From positions 1-50,927 of the forward strand of contig JAUNFA010000004.1 in the NCBI GenBank assembly GCA_030525285.1: a stretch of 50,927 bases of DNA. The letters run 5' to 3'. Positions 17,352 through 27,517 of the stretch are shown piece by piece. The notes beneath the pieces are model-generated. The model was given only the letters and a program-made list of their open reading frames with translations, had not been told where the DNA came from and did not search any database. The position numbers were made by a program, and so were the translations under genes. The stretch comes from Bacillota bacterium (lineage in GTDB: Bacteria > Bacillota > Clostridia > Peptostreptococcales > Anaerovoracaceae). Position 1 is the stretch's first letter; every line of letters begins with the position of its first letter.

Positions 17352-19127
17352 TTATTCGTCAGCTTCACCCAGAAGCTTAAGACCCAGCTCTTCAAGCTGA
17401 CCCTCGTCAACAATGCCGGGAGCCTCACTTACCATGCACTGTGCATTCTGGTTCTTAGGGAATGCAATTACTTCTCTGATTGACTGCTCACCTGTAAGAA
17501 GCATAATCAGTCGGTCAAGGCCATATGCCAGACCACCGTGAGGAGGTGCTCCGTACTTGAATGCTTCAACTAGGAATCCGAATTTTTCTTCAATTTCATC
17601 ATCCGACATCTGCAAAGCTCTGAACATGTCTTCCTGCATTTCTCTATCGTGAATTCTGATGCTGCCACCGCCAAGTTCAACGCCGTTGAGAACAATGTCG
17701 TAAGCATTTGCTTTGCATGCGTGAGGATCTGTTTTGAGCAACTGAGCGTCTTCATCCTTCGGTGATGTGAACGGATGATGCATTGCTGACCATCTGTCTT
17801 CCTTCTCGTCATACTCGAAGAGAGGGAAATCAACAACCCAGAGAAGATTGAATTTGTTGTCATCTAGAAGTCCCATTTCGCCTGCAATATGTCTTCTCAG
17901 GAAACCGAGACTGTCATAAACCACCTTATTCTTGTCTGAAATTATGAGAATGAGGTCATCGTTCTGTGCTCCCACAGCATCTGCAATCTCAACAAGCTGC
18001 TCCTGAGTGAAGAATTTGTTAACGGATGATGAAATTTCATCGTCTGCCTTCTTCATCCATACCATGCCTTTGGCACCATAGCTCTTCACATCGTTTGTAA
18101 GTTTATCTATCTTCTTTCTTGTATAAACAGATGCTCCGCCTGTAATGCAGATAGCACGTACACTTCCGCCTGCTTCAATTGCATCTGTAAACACCTTGAA
18201 ATCACAATTTTTTACAAGTTCTGTAATGTCTTGCAGTTCAAATCCGAATCGTGTATCAGGTTTGTCGCTGCCGTAACGATTCATAGCTTCATCCCATGTC
18301 ATTCTTGGGAACGGAGTCTGAATGTCTATTCCTTTCAGTTCTTTGAAGACTCTCTTCAGGAAGCCCTCCTGAACTTCAATGACATCATCGATGTTCACGA
18401 AGGACATTTCAAGGTCAATCTGAGTAAACTCAGGCTGTCTGTCGGCTCTCAGGTCTTCGTCTCTGAAGCATTTTGCAATCTGAAAATATCTGTCTGTGCC
18501 GCCTACCATAAGCAGCTGCTTGAATGTCTGTGGTGACTGTGGCAACGCATAAAAATGTCCATGATTAACTCTGCTCGGTACCAAATAGTCTCTTGCACCT
18601 TCAGGTGTTGATTTAATCAGCATAGGTGTTTCGACTTCCGTGAAACCATTCTCTGCAAAATAAGTTCTTGCAAGGTTTGTAAGCTTTGCTCTGAAAGCCA
18701 GGTTATCCTGCATTTTCTTTTTTCTCAGATCAAGGTATCTGTACTTAAGTCTCAAGTTATCATCTACATTATCATCGTCCTTAATATAAATCGGTGGTGT
18801 GTCAGCCTTTGAGTAGATTACCAAATCTTCTGCGAACACTTCGATGTCACCTGTTGGAATGTCAGGATTCTTTGATGCTCTTTCCTTAACTGTACCTGTA
18901 ACACCGACAACATATTCGCTTCTCAATGTGTCAGCCTTATCAAAAAGTTCCTGAGGAATCTTATCATCAAATACCACCTGGGATATTCCGGTTTTGTCTC
19001 TTACATCGCAGAAAATAAGTCCGCCCAGATTTCTCCTCTTCTGAATCCATCCGTTAAGCACTACCTTTTCATCGATGTTTGCCTTAGTCAGTTCTCCACA
19101 CATGTGAGTTCTTTTTAATACTTTCAT
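17352..19127 (-). CDS. aspS: Aspartyl-tRNA synthetase
   Basis: A class IIb synthetase of 591 residues, the bacterial type with an extra GAD domain. The N-terminal OB-fold anticodon domain holds VVLNGWIQKRRNLGGLIFCDVRDKTG. Motif 2 contains FQIAKCFRDEDLRADRQPEFTQ near residue 215, and motif 3 is GLAYGLDRLIMLLTG near 540. Start ATG at 19127 behind a GGGGG tract. Whether it also charges tRNA-Asn cannot be told here, because no GatCAB or asnS gene is in view. Confidence 0.97.
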   Translation of the reverse strand: MKVLKRTHMCGELTKANIDEKVVLNGWIQKRRNLGGLIFCDVRDKTGISQVVFDDKIPQELFDKADTLRSEYVVGVTGTVKERASKNPDIPTGDIEVFAEDLVIYSKADTPPIYIKDDDNVDDNLRLKYRYLDLRKKKMQDNLAFRAKLTNLARTYFAENGFTEVETPMLIKSTPEGARDYLVPSRVNHGHFYALPQSPQTFKQLLMVGGTDRYFQIAKCFRDEDLRADRQPEFTQIDLEMSFVNIDDVIEVQEGFLKRVFKELKGIDIQTPFPRMTWDEAMNRYGSDKPDTRFGFELQDITELVKNCDFKVFTDAIEAGGSVRAICITGGASVYTRKKIDKLTNDVKSYGAKGMVWMKKADDEISSSVNKFFTQEQLVEIADAVGAQNDDLILIISDKNKVVYDSLGFLRRHIAGEMGLLDDNKFNLLWVVDFPLFEYDEKEDRWSAMHHPFTSPKDEDAQLLKTDPHACKANAYDIVLNGVELGGGSIRIHDREMQEDMFRALQMSDDEIEEKFGFLVEAFKYGAPPHGGLAYGLDRLIMLLTGEQSIREVIAFPKNQNAQCMVSEAPGIVDEGQLEELGLKLLGEADE

Positions 19128-19144
19128 TACTGTGCCCCCGTATA

Positions 19145-20398
19145 TTATTTTTTAATTTCCTGAATTATCATTTCCATAGGAACCTCAATCTGGTTACCTG
19201 TTTCCATATCCTTAATGGCAAATCTGTTTCCGGCAAGTTCATCTGCGCCGATTACAATAGTTTTGGCAGCCTTGATTCGGTTGGCATATTTGAATTGGTT
19301 CTTTATGTTTCGTCCCATAATATCCATCTGAACCTTAATGCCCTCATCTCTCATTTCGTGCATAAGCTTAAGACCTGCTTTTTTGGCCTCATCGCCCATT
19401 ACTGCAATGAAGACGTCCGCTTCCTTTGGTTCCGGAATCTTTGTTCCACATGCTTCCATGGTCAGCAAAAGTCTTTCTTTGCCAAGACCGAAGCCTACAC
19501 CTGGAGTTTCAGGTCCGCCTATTTCTTCTACAAGATGGTCGTATCTTCCGCCACCGCAGACAGTTCCCTGTGCTCCGATAGTTGATGTTACGAATTCAAA
19601 TGCTGTTTTGGTGTAATAATCAAGACCTCTTACGATGCCAGTATCCACTGTATATTCTACACCGAGAGCATCCAGATTTCCCTTAAGCTCTTCGAAGGCA
19701 TTGTGGCAATCGTCGCACAGATAATCTATCATCATCGGTGCTCCCTTCACCAGTTCCTGACATATAGGAGACTTACAATCCAGTATTCTCATTGGATTTC
19801 TGTCATATCGATCCTTGCACGTATCACAAAGCTTGTCATATTTTGGTTCGAGGAATTTTCTCAGAGCTTCTCTGTGCTTCTTACGGCAATCCGGACATCC
19901 TACACTGTTTATACGAAGCTCGATGTCTGTAATGCCCATTTTTTTGAGGAAATCCTGTGCCAGACAAATTATTTCAGCATCGGCCATCATATCAGAGGAA
20001 CCGAAAGTTTCAATTCCGAACTGATGAAACTGTCTGAGTCTGCCTGCCTGAGGTTTCTCGTATCTGAAACAAGGTGTGCTGTAATAGAACTTGTTAGGCT
20101 GTGATCCTGCAAACAATTTGTGTTCTACGAAGGCTCTGACTACAGGTGAAGTTCCTTCTGGTTTAAGAGTTATGTCTCTGTGACCGAAGTCCTGGAATGA
20201 ATACATTTCCTTCTGAACGATGTCTGTTGAATCACCTACACCTCTCTGGAACAGTTCAGTGTGTTCGAAAATAGGAGTTCTTATCTCATGAAATCCGTAA
20301 AGCTCGCATATATTAGCAAACTCTTCTTCGATATATTTCCACTTGTGTGCCTCTTCGGGCATCATGTCTTTTGTACCTTTTGGTGCTTTAGTGAGCAT
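19145..20398 (-). CDS. hisS: Histidyl-tRNA synthetase
   Basis: A class IIa synthetase of 417 residues. Motif 1 is GFHEIRTPIFEHTELF near residue 36-51. Motif 2 is FYYSTPCFRYEKPQAGRLRQFHQFG near 104-128. The histidine-specific motif is VRGLDYYTKTAFE near 260, and motif 3 is GVGFGLGKERLL near 310. A central cysteine cluster, CPDCRKKH and CDTCKDR with CDDCHN, suggests a zinc-knuckle-like insertion in the non-catalytic part. Its ATG shares one base with the hemZ stop (TAATG), so translation is coupled. Confidence 0.97.
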   Translation of the reverse strand: MLTKAPKGTKDMMPEEAHKWKYIEEEFANICELYGFHEIRTPIFEHTELFQRGVGDSTDIVQKEMYSFQDFGHRDITLKPEGTSPVVRAFVEHKLFAGSQPNKFYYSTPCFRYEKPQAGRLRQFHQFGIETFGSSDMMADAEIICLAQDFLKKMGITDIELRINSVGCPDCRKKHREALRKFLEPKYDKLCDTCKDRYDRNPMRILDCKSPICQELVKGAPMMIDYLCDDCHNAFEELKGNLDALGVEYTVDTGIVRGLDYYTKTAFEFVTSTIGAQGTVCGGGRYDHLVEEIGGPETPGVGFGLGKERLLLTMEACGTKIPEPKEADVFIAVMGDEAKKAGLKLMHEMRDEGIKVQMDIMGRNIKNQFKYANRIKAAKTIVIGADELAGNRFAIKDMETGNQIEVPMEMIIQEIKK

Positions 20399-21771
20399 TA
20401 TTTACCTCCATTATAACGGACTCCGAAGAATCCTTTATTCTTTCTTTCTATCATCTCATCGATTCTATCGATGTAAATCTCATAATTTGACACATTAGCA
20501 ACGCGCTCAAGCCTGTTGGTCTCAGGGAAATATATTTTGCTGATTCCCCCTGCTCCAAGAGCGAGAATGGACTGTTCCTCCTCCATTATTCTCACGTTAT
20601 AAACCGAAATTTCACCAGCCTTGCAGTACCCTATGTTTTCGGTATTGCCGGAAGTATGTTTCTGTCTGTAAAGATAATATGGAACATATCCCGAAGACCT
20701 GAGTTTTGTTTCTGCGTAAGTGAGCATTTCACCGCATGTTTCCTCACGTTTATAGTTGAAGTTTTCGTCTACTTCCTTAAGTCTGGAGGCACGTTTAACT
20801 GCAAGAGTATGGAGTGTTATGTTTCCGGCACCCATCCGGACAATTTCATCGAGACTGTTTCGGAAATCTTCAACACTTTCATCGGGTAGTCCCGCAATCA
20901 AATCAGCATTTATTACCCGAATACCTTTATCCTCACAAAGTTCAAAGGCTTCACTTACCTGATTTACCGTATGTCTTCTCCCGATAAGTTCCAGTGTTGA
21001 TTCTTTCATCGTCTGTGGGTTGATACTGATTCTGTCAATATTGTGTTCCCCAAGGACTTTTAATTTATCAGCAGTTATAGTGTCCGGTCTGCCGCATTCA
21101 ACGGTAAATTCCTTAATATGACTGAGATCGAATGCCTCTTCAACTGAATTTAACAATTCGTCAAGTTGACAGCTGCTTAGTGTTGTTGGTGTACCGCCGC
21201 CTATGTAAACAGACTCTATCCTGAATCCTTCTTCTTTTGCAGCAGCACCTGTGGCACTTATCTCTCGATGCAGTGCATCAAGATATCTTTCAATTTCGCT
21301 GTTTTCAACCTGATTTGATGTGAATGAACAGTACAGGCATCGTGTTGGACAGAATGGAATCCCGATATAAACACTAAGGCTGTTTGCTGCAGGTTTACCC
21401 AGTTTGTCCAGCTGATATCGTAAAATCTCTGTTATCAGCTGTGATTTTGAGGTATCCAAAAGATATTCCCTTTCCATTGTTCCTGCAACTTCATTGTAAT
21501 CCTTCAGTCTGCTGTAATAATCACCAGCAAGTTTCACAGGACGTATTCCTGTAAGTATTCCCCACTTGGGATGCTTGTGCGTAAGCGAAGATAAGGTTTC
21601 ATATATCTCCCGTTTCAGCTGATTCTTGTCTCCTTTAAAGGAAAAAATCATGTCAGCGCTTTCTCCGGAAGGGACCAGTTCATATTCCGAAGGCTGAAGG
21701 AACACCTTGATAAGTTCATCATACTGGTTTGTATTATCAATACCTTCAAAAGAAATTTTAAACGAATACAA
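20398..21771 (-). CDS. hemZ: HemZ-type radical SAM coproporphyrinogen dehydrogenase-like protein
   Basis: A radical SAM protein of 457 residues. The iron-sulfur motif is GIPFCPTRCLYCSF (C141, C145, C148), the CxxxCxxC pattern of HemN/HemZ. It is followed by SVYIGGGTPTTLSSCQLDELL near 187-207 and SINPQTMKESTLELIGRRH. HemN proteins oxidise coproporphyrinogen III without oxygen; HemZ is a paralogous branch in Firmicutes. No other haem gene is in the window, so the physiological substrate is uncertain, and some HemN-like proteins are haem chaperones. It overlaps the metallohydrolase gene by 14 bases. Confidence 0.85.
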   Translation of the reverse strand: MYSFKISFEGIDNTNQYDELIKVFLQPSEYELVPSGESADMIFSFKGDKNQLKREIYETLSSLTHKHPKWGILTGIRPVKLAGDYYSRLKDYNEVAGTMEREYLLDTSKSQLITEILRYQLDKLGKPAANSLSVYIGIPFCPTRCLYCSFTSNQVENSEIERYLDALHREISATGAAAKEEGFRIESVYIGGGTPTTLSSCQLDELLNSVEEAFDLSHIKEFTVECGRPDTITADKLKVLGEHNIDRISINPQTMKESTLELIGRRHTVNQVSEAFELCEDKGIRVINADLIAGLPDESVEDFRNSLDEIVRMGAGNITLHTLAVKRASRLKEVDENFNYKREETCGEMLTYAETKLRSSGYVPYYLYRQKHTSGNTENIGYCKAGEISVYNVRIMEEEQSILALGAGGISKIYFPETNRLERVANVSNYEIYIDRIDEMIERKNKGFFGVRYNGGK

Positions 21772-22372
21772 ATGGATTGTTCTCCTTCTCGTAACTTATT
21801 GTAGTAGGACTCATGTGACCTGGGAAAACCTGTGTTTCATCAGGTAAAACATAGAGTTTTGTTTTGATTGCTTTATCAATATCCGGATATGAACCGCCAG
21901 GGAAGTCTGTTCTGCCGATTGACTGTCTGAATAATGTGTCGCCACTGAACAGAACTTTTGCTTCAGGAATGTATATGCACATTCCTCCCGGAGTATGACC
22001 TGGAGTAAAGAGAAATCTCAATGTTACATCATCAAGTTTGATTTCTTCACCATCTTTGGCAAGAATGTCAGGTACTGTATTAACCTGATTGCCGAATTCT
22101 GTAGGGCCTGTTACTGATGGTGCTTCTTTCTCATAAACGACAACCTTTGCTTCAGGAAAGTCAGCCTTGTATCTGTCCAGACCAGCTCTGTGATCCGAAT
22201 GACCATGAGTTAATATAATGTATTTTATGTCAACTCCATCTTCTTTAACCTTTTCTACAAGGCCAGGAACATATCCGCCCGGATCAACAATGAATCCCAG
22301 CTTCATGTTATCGGTTTCTACGAGGTATGAATTTGTCTGATACGGTGAACATGCAAAACTTGTAATATTCAT
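21758..22372 (-). CDS. MBL-fold metallohydrolase (glyoxalase II-like, YqgX family)
   Basis: A 204-residue metallo-beta-lactamase-fold protein. The metal-binding motif is ILTHGHSDHRAG (H56, H58, D60, H61). It is followed by FLFTPGHTPGGMCIYIPE, LFSGDTLFRQSIGRTDFPGGSYPDI and the final FPGHMSPTT. This matches the short YqgX/GloB-like hydrolases, which cleave S-lactoylglutathione-type or other thioesters. The true substrate is unknown. It sits between dtd and hemZ with an 11-base gap and a 14-base overlap. Confidence 0.9.
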   Translation of the reverse strand: MNITSFACSPYQTNSYLVETDNMKLGFIVDPGGYVPGLVEKVKEDGVDIKYIILTHGHSDHRAGLDRYKADFPEAKVVVYEKEAPSVTGPTEFGNQVNTVPDILAKDGEEIKLDDVTLRFLFTPGHTPGGMCIYIPEAKVLFSGDTLFRQSIGRTDFPGGSYPDIDKAIKTKLYVLPDETQVFPGHMSPTTISYEKENNPFVFV

Positions 22373-22383
22373 TTCATTCTCCT

Positions 22384-22833
22384 TTAAAATAACCTGCGAC
22401 TATCAAGCAATATCGTAACGGGGCCCTCATTGTGAATTTCAACGGACATATGGGCCTGGAACACACCTTCCTCAACATGCAGACCGTTTTCTCTGATCAT
22501 GTTGCAGCATATTCCATATAATTCATTTGCCTGTTCCGGCAATTCTGCATCTGTGAATCCCGGTCTTCTTCCTTTTCTGGCATCTGCCATAAGTGTGAAC
22601 TGGGATACTGCAAGTACACTACCGCCAATATCCTTGACAGATAGGTTCATCTTATCGTCTTCATCTTCAAAAATTCTTATATTTGAAATCTTATCAGCAA
22701 TGTATCTGGCGTCCTTATCGGTATCACCCTTCTCTACTCCAATTAGAACCATAAGGCCCTGATCGGTCTTTCCGGTTATCTCTCCATCAACCTTTACACT
22801 GCTTGAAGAAACTCTCTGTATTACTGCTCTCAT
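22384..22833 (-). CDS. dtd: D-aminoacyl-tRNA deacylase
   Basis: Dtd hydrolyses D-amino acids and glycine mischarged on tRNA. The 149 residues carry the two hallmark motifs: the SQFTLMADARKGRRPGF segment near 77-93 and the GPVTILLDS strand near 136-144, whose Gly-Pro forms the active-site cis-proline. The N-terminus MRAVIQRVSSSSVKVDGEI is typical. It overlaps the upstream relA gene by four bases. The relA-dtd order is common in Firmicutes. Confidence 0.97.
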   Translation of the reverse strand: MRAVIQRVSSSSVKVDGEITGKTDQGLMVLIGVEKGDTDKDARYIADKISNIRIFEDEDDKMNLSVKDIGGSVLAVSQFTLMADARKGRRPGFTDAELPEQANELYGICCNMIRENGLHVEEGVFQAHMSVEIHNEGPVTILLDSRRLF

Positions 22834-25052
22834 GATTTAGCTCTGTATGCCTCCAGAATACCCTGCACACTTTTAAGTGACCTGCAGATTTTTTCTACCT
22901 GTGATTTATCTTTTATTCCAAGAGTCAAAGTGATTCTTACTGTTTCATCTCTCTCCGCTCTTGCATTCAATCCATCAATGTGAACATCCATATCATCACA
23001 GATCTTACTGATGTTTGATATCATGTTCTTCTGATCCTTAGCAATTACACATAGCTCTGTGCTGTATATTGACGCTTCGTCTTCATGATCCCATTTAACT
23101 GTAATGAATCTGTCCTTCTCTTCATCACTGAGAGATTTAAGGTTATCGCAGTCAGTCCTATGAACTGTAATGCCTCTTCCCTTTGTTATATATCCAATGA
23201 TTTCGTCACCTGGTACCGGGCTGCAGCAGTGAGCAATACGTATCATCAGATTATCAAGGCCTTCTACGATTACACCAGATTTTTCTTCTCTCTGCTTCGT
23301 CTGATTCTGAAGTCGCTTCTCAGTTCTTTCGCTCATTTCACGAAGGTTTTCGAGGAGAGTCTTTTCTTTTTCGGCTTCCAGATTCTCCTGTTGAGCTTTC
23401 AGATATCCTGTCAGCAGATTGAATACTCTCGTAAGGGTATTACCACCATTACTCAAGGCTACATACATTTCCTCAATGTTCTTGAAGCCCATTTCCTTGG
23501 AGGCTTTGGTCAGAAAAGCATTCTTGAGAATTTCTCTCGGATCAATGCCCTTCTTTCTGATATATCGGTCAATGTTATCCTTTCCTCGATCGACATTATC
23601 ATTTTTGTTTTCTTTTTTGAGCCATTGTCTGATCTTGTTTCTTGCACCGCTTGATTTGGCAATTTTAAGCCAGTCAATGCTCGGACCTACGGAGTTTGGA
23701 TTTGTTACAATCTCGATAATATCTCCGTTGTTAAGAACATGGTCTATTGTAACCATTTTGCCGTTAATCTTAGCTCCAACGCATTTGCATCCTACATCCG
23801 TGTGTATTTTAAATGCAAAATCAAGTGGCGTTGCCCCGGCAGGGAGCTCTATTACATCGCCATTCGGTGTGAATACGAAGACCTGATGAGAAAACAGATC
23901 CATCTTGAGTGATTCAACAAATTCAGTTGAATCCTTAACATCTTTTTGAAGCTCCAGAGCCTGTCTCAGCCATGAAAGCTTCATGTCATCGTTATTCATC
24001 ATATCATTGGCATTGCCCTCTTTGTACTTCCAGTGAGCAGCAATACCATATTCCGCAATCCTGTGCATTTCGTAGGTACGAATCTGGATTTCAAAAGGTT
24101 TGCCCGTATTCCCTACAACAGTAGTGTGCAGCGACTGATACATATTAGGCTTTGGCATTGCAATGTAATCCTTGAAACGTCCCGGTATCGGAGTCCACAT
24201 AGTGTGAACAAAGCCAAGAACAGCATAACAGTCTCTTACAGAATCGACCAATATTCTAACAGCATTAAGGTCAAAAATTTCATCCAGACTCTTGTGCTGG
24301 TATTTCATTTTTTTGTATATGCTGTAAAAATGCTTTGATCTGCCATATATTTCGAAGTCTATGCCTATACCTTCAAGACATTCTGTAATCTGCTTTATTA
24401 CATTCTCTATTGAAGCCTCACGTTCAGCCTTTTTGTCACTTATCTGTTCGGCAAGATCAAAATACGCTTCAGGCTCAAGATATTTGAATGCGATGTCTTC
24501 CATCTCCATCTTCATTTTATACATACCTAGTCGTGCTGCCAGAGGAGTATAGATGTCAATGGTTTCCTTACACTTCTCTATAATCTTCTCATGAGTCATG
24601 TAGTTTATTGTCCTCAGATTATGAAGTCTGTCGGACAGCTTTATGATAGGAACTCTAATATCCTTGGACATGGCAAGAAACATCTTACGCAAATTTTCTG
24701 CTTGCTTTTCTTCCTTGCTTTCAAACTTCAGATTCTTGAGCTTGGTAACACCGTCAACCATAAGCGCTACGTTTTCACCGAAGTCTTCAGTAAGTTTTTC
24801 GTTCGTGTAATCTGTATCTTCAACAACGTCGTGAAGCAGACCTGCGGCAATAGTATCCTCATCCATTCCAAGCTCTGCCAGTATCTCGGCTACTGCCATG
24901 GGATGGATAAGATAAGGTTCACCGGATTTTCTAATCTGCCCACGATGCATGTCCGCAGCAACATCATAAGCACGAGCTATCAAATCCATATCGTAATTAG
25001 GATTCATATCTTCAATTGTCTTTAAAAACTCATCTCTTTTTTTCATGCTCAA
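22830..25052 (-). CDS. relA: Bifunctional (p)ppGpp synthetase/hydrolase (RelA/SpoT)
   Basis: The long stringent-response enzyme, 740 residues. The HD hydrolase domain has LIHPMAVAE and the intact GLLHDVVEDTDY motif (H74, D75), so hydrolase activity is expected. The synthetase domain has YGRSKHFYSIYKKM, DLNAVRILVDSVRDCY and PNMYQSLHTTVVG, followed by AEYGIAAHWKYKEG. A TGS domain (VFVFTPNGDVIELPAGATPLDFA) is near 400. A zinc-finger/helical part has RIAHCCSPVPGDEI, and a C-terminal ACT domain closes it. The start is either TTG at 25052, six bases after AGG, or ATG at 25046. Overlaps dtd by four bases. Confidence 0.96.
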   Translation of the reverse strand: MSMKKRDEFLKTIEDMNPNYDMDLIARAYDVAADMHRGQIRKSGEPYLIHPMAVAEILAELGMDEDTIAAGLLHDVVEDTDYTNEKLTEDFGENVALMVDGVTKLKNLKFESKEEKQAENLRKMFLAMSKDIRVPIIKLSDRLHNLRTINYMTHEKIIEKCKETIDIYTPLAARLGMYKMKMEMEDIAFKYLEPEAYFDLAEQISDKKAEREASIENVIKQITECLEGIGIDFEIYGRSKHFYSIYKKMKYQHKSLDEIFDLNAVRILVDSVRDCYAVLGFVHTMWTPIPGRFKDYIAMPKPNMYQSLHTTVVGNTGKPFEIQIRTYEMHRIAEYGIAAHWKYKEGNANDMMNNDDMKLSWLRQALELQKDVKDSTEFVESLKMDLFSHQVFVFTPNGDVIELPAGATPLDFAFKIHTDVGCKCVGAKINGKMVTIDHVLNNGDIIEIVTNPNSVGPSIDWLKIAKSSGARNKIRQWLKKENKNDNVDRGKDNIDRYIRKKGIDPREILKNAFLTKASKEMGFKNIEEMYVALSNGGNTLTRVFNLLTGYLKAQQENLEAEKEKTLLENLREMSERTEKRLQNQTKQREEKSGVIVEGLDNLMIRIAHCCSPVPGDEIIGYITKGRGITVHRTDCDNLKSLSDEEKDRFITVKWDHEDEASIYSTELCVIAKDQKNMISNISKICDDMDVHIDGLNARAERDETVRITLTLGIKDKSQVEKICRSLKSVQGILEAYRAKS

Positions 25053-25069
25053 ATGTTACCTGTTCACTA

Positions 25070-27439
25070 TTATTTCTTATTGCCTTTAACGTATCTCTTT
25101 GAACGCTTTGCGTCCGTCTTTTTTACTTCATTAACCTTCTTCTCTTCGACTTCAGGAAGAGCTTCAGCTTTAGATACAGGAGTTTCTGCCTGTGGAATCG
25201 CACTGTCAGCTGTCTTCTTTTCCTTCTGAACCTTTTTTAGGTTTGCTTCCACCTGCTTTTCATATTTGCTCAGCTGATTCTTCTTATTGAATTCATAATA
25301 GAATGGTGAACACATTGCTATAGATGAATATGCACCCGCGATTACACCGACCATAAGCGGTATTACGAATTCTCTGATTGCTGTTCCACCCATTGCAGCT
25401 AGTGGAATCATAACGATAAGAGTTGTTGCCGAAGTCATGAGTGATCTTCCGAGAGTTTGAGTAATACTCTTATCCAGAGTATTCTCAATATCCTGTTTCC
25501 TGCTGTATTTTGAATTTTCTCTGACTCTGTCGAATATTACGATTGTATCGTTGATTGAATAGCCGACTACAGTAAGAATACCTGCAATGAACGGATTGTT
25601 TACCGTTACATTGAATATGGAATAGAAGGCTATTACTACCAGAACGTCGTGAAGTACACCAAGCAGTGACGCACTGCCGTATTTCCAGTTTCTGAATCTT
25701 ATTCTTATATAAACAAGTATGCACAATGCCGCTATTGCAATTGCCAAAATAGCATTGTTTCTCAGTTCCTTACCGATGGAAGGACCGAAAAGTTCTTCAG
25801 ATACCACATTTTCATTAGTAGTACCGAATTCCTTGTTGATTGCACCTATTACTTTCGCTCTTTCACTGCTGTTCAGGTCAGTTATTGTACGAATTACAAT
25901 TTCATGATTGTCATTGCCTGAATATATTACCTCTGGATCCAGATCGAAATCCTTAATGGATTTTTCAACCTTGTCTATGTCAACCTGTTTGCCCATATCC
26001 ATCTGAATCATGGTGCCACCTGTGAAGTCGATACCGTAATTAAGTCCTCCATGGAATACGGCCGAACCTGCACCAAGCAGCAGAATGACAATTGATATTG
26101 CATAGAACTTTTTCTTGTGTCTTATGAAATGCATATCTTTCTTGATTGCAAAGGATGCGTGTCCGTCCTTTTTGATGCCGAATATACTGTTCTTTGCGAA
26201 TCTTTCGCTGTTTGCCATAAGACCAACATAAAGCTGTGTAACAACCAGTGCAGTAAAGATGCCGATTACGATACCCAGCATGAATGTGAAAGCAAATCCT
26301 CTAACTGAACTTGTTCCGATTTCATAAAGTATAACTGCTGCAATAAGTGTAGTAACCTGAGAGTCTATGATAGTCTTCATAGCTCTCTTGCTACCTTCCT
26401 GTGTAGCAATTTTTATAGTCTTGCCGTTAGTTATTTCCTCTCGTATTCTGGAGAATATTATTACGTTGGCATCGACGGCCATACCTATGGACAGAATGAT
26501 TCCGGCCATTCCAGGAAGTGTCAGTACAGAACCCATGAATGACATTACATTGAGTAGAATCAGTACATAGAGCATAAGCGCAATGTCAGCTGCAATACCG
26601 AGACCTCTGTATGCGACAGCCATCAGAACCAGTACGAGGATAAGTCCTATAATACCGGCATATACACTCTTCTCAAGGGCATGGTATCCAATCTTTGCTG
26701 ACTGAACCGAGGATGTAACTTCTGTAAGTTCAAGTGGCAGTGAACCACCTCTTATAAGAGCTGCCAGCTGTGTTGCCTCTTCCTGTGAAAAGTTTCCTGT
26801 TATCTGACATTTGCCGCCGCTTATAGGTCCGTTATCAACAGCCGGTGCGGAAATTATTTCACCGTCGAGAATGATCATTATTGCATTATTTCTGACATTC
26901 TCAACCGCAGACTTTACTTTTCCTGAATATGCCTTGGCAGTAGCTTCATAGAAAGCATCTCCGCCTTTGCTGTCAAAGGTCAGATTTACTTCATAGCCTG
27001 ACTGTTCCTGTGACAGAGCAGACTGTGCATCCTTAACGTTACTTCCGTCAAGTACTACTGTTCCATCTGCAAGAGCGAACTGAAGCTGTGCGGTTTTGCC
27101 TATCTGTTCGATAGCTTCTTGAGAATCTTCCGCACCAGGAAGCTCAACTCTTATTCTTTTTTCGCCTTCGATTGTAACTGTAGGCTCAGCAAGACCCATT
27201 TCATTTACTCTGTTTTCGATTACAGCCTGAGTCTGCTCCATGGCCGACCTCAGCTCATCTCCTTCAAGGTCTGTCTTTGCTTCCATAACAACATAAACTC
27301 CGCCCTTTACATCAAGGCCAAGTTTCATTCTATCTTTTAACGGTTCTAAAGAACCGATTCCAAACAAAGTTGCATACCATCCGAATACAATCAAAACGGC
27401 AAAAAAGATAGCAAAAAATATCTTGGATTTAGATTTCAT
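25070..27439 (-). CDS. secDF: Fused protein translocase subunits SecD-SecF
   Basis: SecD and SecF in one 789-residue chain, as in Bacillus. They help pull proteins across the membrane using the proton gradient. The SecD half has a first transmembrane helix near 8-28, then LGLDVKGGVYVVMEAK and an ENRVNEMGLAEPTV head region. A membrane bundle follows with GIILSIGMAVDANVIIFSRIREE, including the proton-pathway aspartate. The SecF half starts near residue 435 with GLNYGIDFTGGTMIQM and has VVGYSINDTIVIFDRVREN. The end is a Lys/Glu-rich cytoplasmic tail of about 65 residues. Transcribed from the promoter at 27518-27546, with GGAGGA before the ATG. Confidence 0.96.
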   Translation of the reverse strand: MKSKSKIFFAIFFAVLIVFGWYATLFGIGSLEPLKDRMKLGLDVKGGVYVVMEAKTDLEGDELRSAMEQTQAVIENRVNEMGLAEPTVTIEGEKRIRVELPGAEDSQEAIEQIGKTAQLQFALADGTVVLDGSNVKDAQSALSQEQSGYEVNLTFDSKGGDAFYEATAKAYSGKVKSAVENVRNNAIMIILDGEIISAPAVDNGPISGGKCQITGNFSQEEATQLAALIRGGSLPLELTEVTSSVQSAKIGYHALEKSVYAGIIGLILVLVLMAVAYRGLGIAADIALMLYVLILLNVMSFMGSVLTLPGMAGIILSIGMAVDANVIIFSRIREEITNGKTIKIATQEGSKRAMKTIIDSQVTTLIAAVILYEIGTSSVRGFAFTFMLGIVIGIFTALVVTQLYVGLMANSERFAKNSIFGIKKDGHASFAIKKDMHFIRHKKKFYAISIVILLLGAGSAVFHGGLNYGIDFTGGTMIQMDMGKQVDIDKVEKSIKDFDLDPEVIYSGNDNHEIVIRTITDLNSSERAKVIGAINKEFGTTNENVVSEELFGPSIGKELRNNAILAIAIAALCILVYIRIRFRNWKYGSASLLGVLHDVLVVIAFYSIFNVTVNNPFIAGILTVVGYSINDTIVIFDRVRENSKYSRKQDIENTLDKSITQTLGRSLMTSATTLIVMIPLAAMGGTAIREFVIPLMVGVIAGAYSSIAMCSPFYYEFNKKNQLSKYEKQVEANLKKVQKEKKTADSAIPQAETPVSKAEALPEVEEKKVNEVKKTDAKRSKRYVKGNKK

Positions 27440-27517
27440 AATTTCCTCCGGTCAATAGTTAACATAGCCACATATGACGTGTAAGGATATAAATATCCAT
27501 ACAAACATACATAACAT

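Noticed and set aside
13239..20398. T-box leaders before leuS, aspS and hisS
   Set aside because: The gaps upstream of the three genes are 20, 17 and -1 bases, far too short for a T-box.
27485..27498. Inverted repeat GGATAT-AA-ATATCC in the secDF leader as an operator
   Set aside because: It is short, AT-rich, matches no regulator site I know, and can arise by chance.
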